Shown here: positions 4,787 to 5,351 of the stretch, piece after piece
Layout: the number at the start of each line of letters is the position of its first letter
Numbering within the stretch: position 1 is the first letter of the stretch
Origin: Syntrophaceae bacterium
GTDB lineage: Bacteria > Desulfobacterota > Syntrophorhabdia > Syntrophorhabdales > WCHB1-27
Direction of reading: 5' to 3'
NCBI GenBank assembly: GCA_003165115.1
Contig: PLSJ01000457.1
Span: 1 to 5,351 of the forward strand
Length of the DNA stretch: 5,351 bases
Program-made: the position numbers and the translations under genes
The notes under the pieces: model-generated
What the model saw: the letters and a program-made list of their open reading frames with translations, nothing else
The model's database searches: none
Told to the model about the DNA's origin: nothing

Positions 4787-4990
4787 ATGGATGTCGTCAC
4801 AAAATATCTGTCTACGCTCGTCGGCAGAATGCAGGACGGAAAGGAAGCAAAAAAAGAGATCATTAGGTTGACTCGGAAATCGCCAGACGAAGTCCTCCGC
4901 TTTCTGGGCACGCTTCCCCGGTCCGAGCAACGGTACCTGAAGTGGCTTCCGGCCATTGCACAGGAAAGCCCAAAGCAGGGGGTCCACTAA
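4787..4990 (+). CDS. Small hypothetical protein upstream of helicase
   Basis: This 67-residue protein starts with ATG at 4787 after AAAGGAGGT (4774-4782), a very strong if closely spaced ribosome binding site. I do not recognise the family. It is charged and predicted mostly helical: an N-terminal helix (VVTKYLSTLVGRM), a Lys/Glu-rich stretch (KEAKKEIIRLTRKSPDEVL), then RFLGTLPRSEQRYLKWLP. There is no Cys, no signal peptide and no membrane segment. Its TAA overlaps the next ATG by one base (TAATG), so translation is probably coupled with the helicase and the two products are likely needed together, for example as helicase partner or regulator. Codon choice looks like a real gene, and the opposite strand offers nothing better. 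Confidence 0.75.
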   Translation: MDVVTKYLSTLVGRMQDGKEAKKEIIRLTRKSPDEVLRFLGTLPRSEQRYLKWLPAIAQESPKQGVH

Positions 4991-5351
4991 TGGCGGAAGA
5001 AAACGCGGTCAAGCTGAAAGACTTCCTCGAGCGGCACGGTGCGCGTTTGGGCGAAAAGATCGAACAGAACCTGACTCCCGTCTATAACCCGCTTCATCCG
5101 GAAGGGGTGGAAGAATACGGGCAGAAGATGCTCACGCTGTTACGGAAACCATTCCCCGTCCAGGCAGAGGTGATTAAAGGCATATCGAAGGCCCTCTATG
5201 TACGGGGACGGCGCCATCTCTTTGTCTGTGGCGAAATGGGAACGGGCAAAACGCTCGTCTCCCTAGCGACCGCAGGAAACGCCCCCACGATGCGGGTCCT
5301 CGTTGTCTGTCCCACGCACCTGGTGGAGAAGTGGATACGGGAGGCCCAAAG
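4990..5351 (+). CDS. Superfamily 2 helicase, SNF2/DEAD-like (3' truncated)
   Basis: The ATG at 4990 overlaps the previous stop, with a modest AGGGGG at 4977-4982; 120 residues are visible before the window ends. FPVQAEVI (residues 55-62, Gln58) resembles the Q-motif region just before the ATPase core. LFVCGEMGTGKTLVSLA (77-93) is a clear Walker A (GEMGTGKT, Lys87). MRVLVVCPTHLVEKWIREA (101-119) is motif Ia in the style of SNF2-like enzymes ('P-x-x-L-x-x-K/N-W'). The protein would couple ATP hydrolysis to movement on DNA or RNA. The ~50-residue N-terminal lead (MAEENAVKLKDFLERHG...) is not a domain I recognise. Similar stand-alone helicases occur on plasmids, integrative elements and defence islands, but without the C-terminal half and downstream genes the role cannot be fixed. 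Confidence 0.87.
   Translation, partial: MAEENAVKLKDFLERHGARLGEKIEQNLTPVYNPLHPEGVEEYGQKMLTLLRKPFPVQAEVIKGISKALYVRGRRHLFVCGEMGTGKTLVSLATAGNAPTMRVLVVCPTHLVEKWIREAQ

Overview
The window reads as chromosomal DNA from an anaerobic bacterium, most likely a GC-rich deltaproteobacterium or Desulfobacterota-type syntroph or sulfate reducer. That assignment is an inference from gene content: TAT-less RdhA-like protein, QueG-like Fe-S protein, DUF1638 and DsrE, all with strong Shine-Dalgarno sites. No taxonomic marker is present. There are eight supportable protein genes, one doubtful small ORF, and no tRNA, rRNA, CRISPR array or insertion sequence that I can see.

Bases 1-2441 (plus strand) hold three closely spaced redox genes. 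First is the C-terminal part of a QueG/RdhA-superfamily protein with two Fe-S motifs. Next is an FMN nitroreductase-family protein (532-1221). Last is a 395-residue reductive-dehalogenase-like protein (1254-2441) with both [4Fe-4S] motifs but no TAT signal and no adjacent RdhB anchor. Spacings of 49 and 32 bp suggest one operon and a cytoplasmic electron-transfer or reduction pathway. Bases 2442-2870 hold little: one doubtful small ORF (2507-2737) with an excellent ribosome binding site, then a convergent junction without a clear terminator.

Bases 2871-4377 (minus strand) hold three convergent small genes, read in the order DsrE-family protein, split-barrel flavin-type (PNPOx-like) protein, DUF1638 protein. 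The DsrE gene and the PNPOx gene are each preceded by a copy of the same ~125-130 bp module. Its blocks include a perfectly conserved 19-mer containing a TGTAR-N6-YTACA dyad, which lies about 42-44 bp upstream of the predicted start sites. That is the geometry of an activator-dependent promoter of the CRP/FNR type. The two transcription units are therefore probably co-regulated.

Bases 4378-4786 are a divergent intergenic region with copy B of the module and several inverted repeats. From 4787 (plus strand) a 67-residue protein of unknown function overlaps by one base (TAATG) the start of a superfamily 2 helicase with Walker A GEMGTGKT, which runs off the right edge. This pair looks like the start of a different, possibly accessory or mobile, module. 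The most notable signals are the duplicated promoter module, the anchorless cytoplasmic RdhA-like operon, and the small-protein/helicase pair at the edge.
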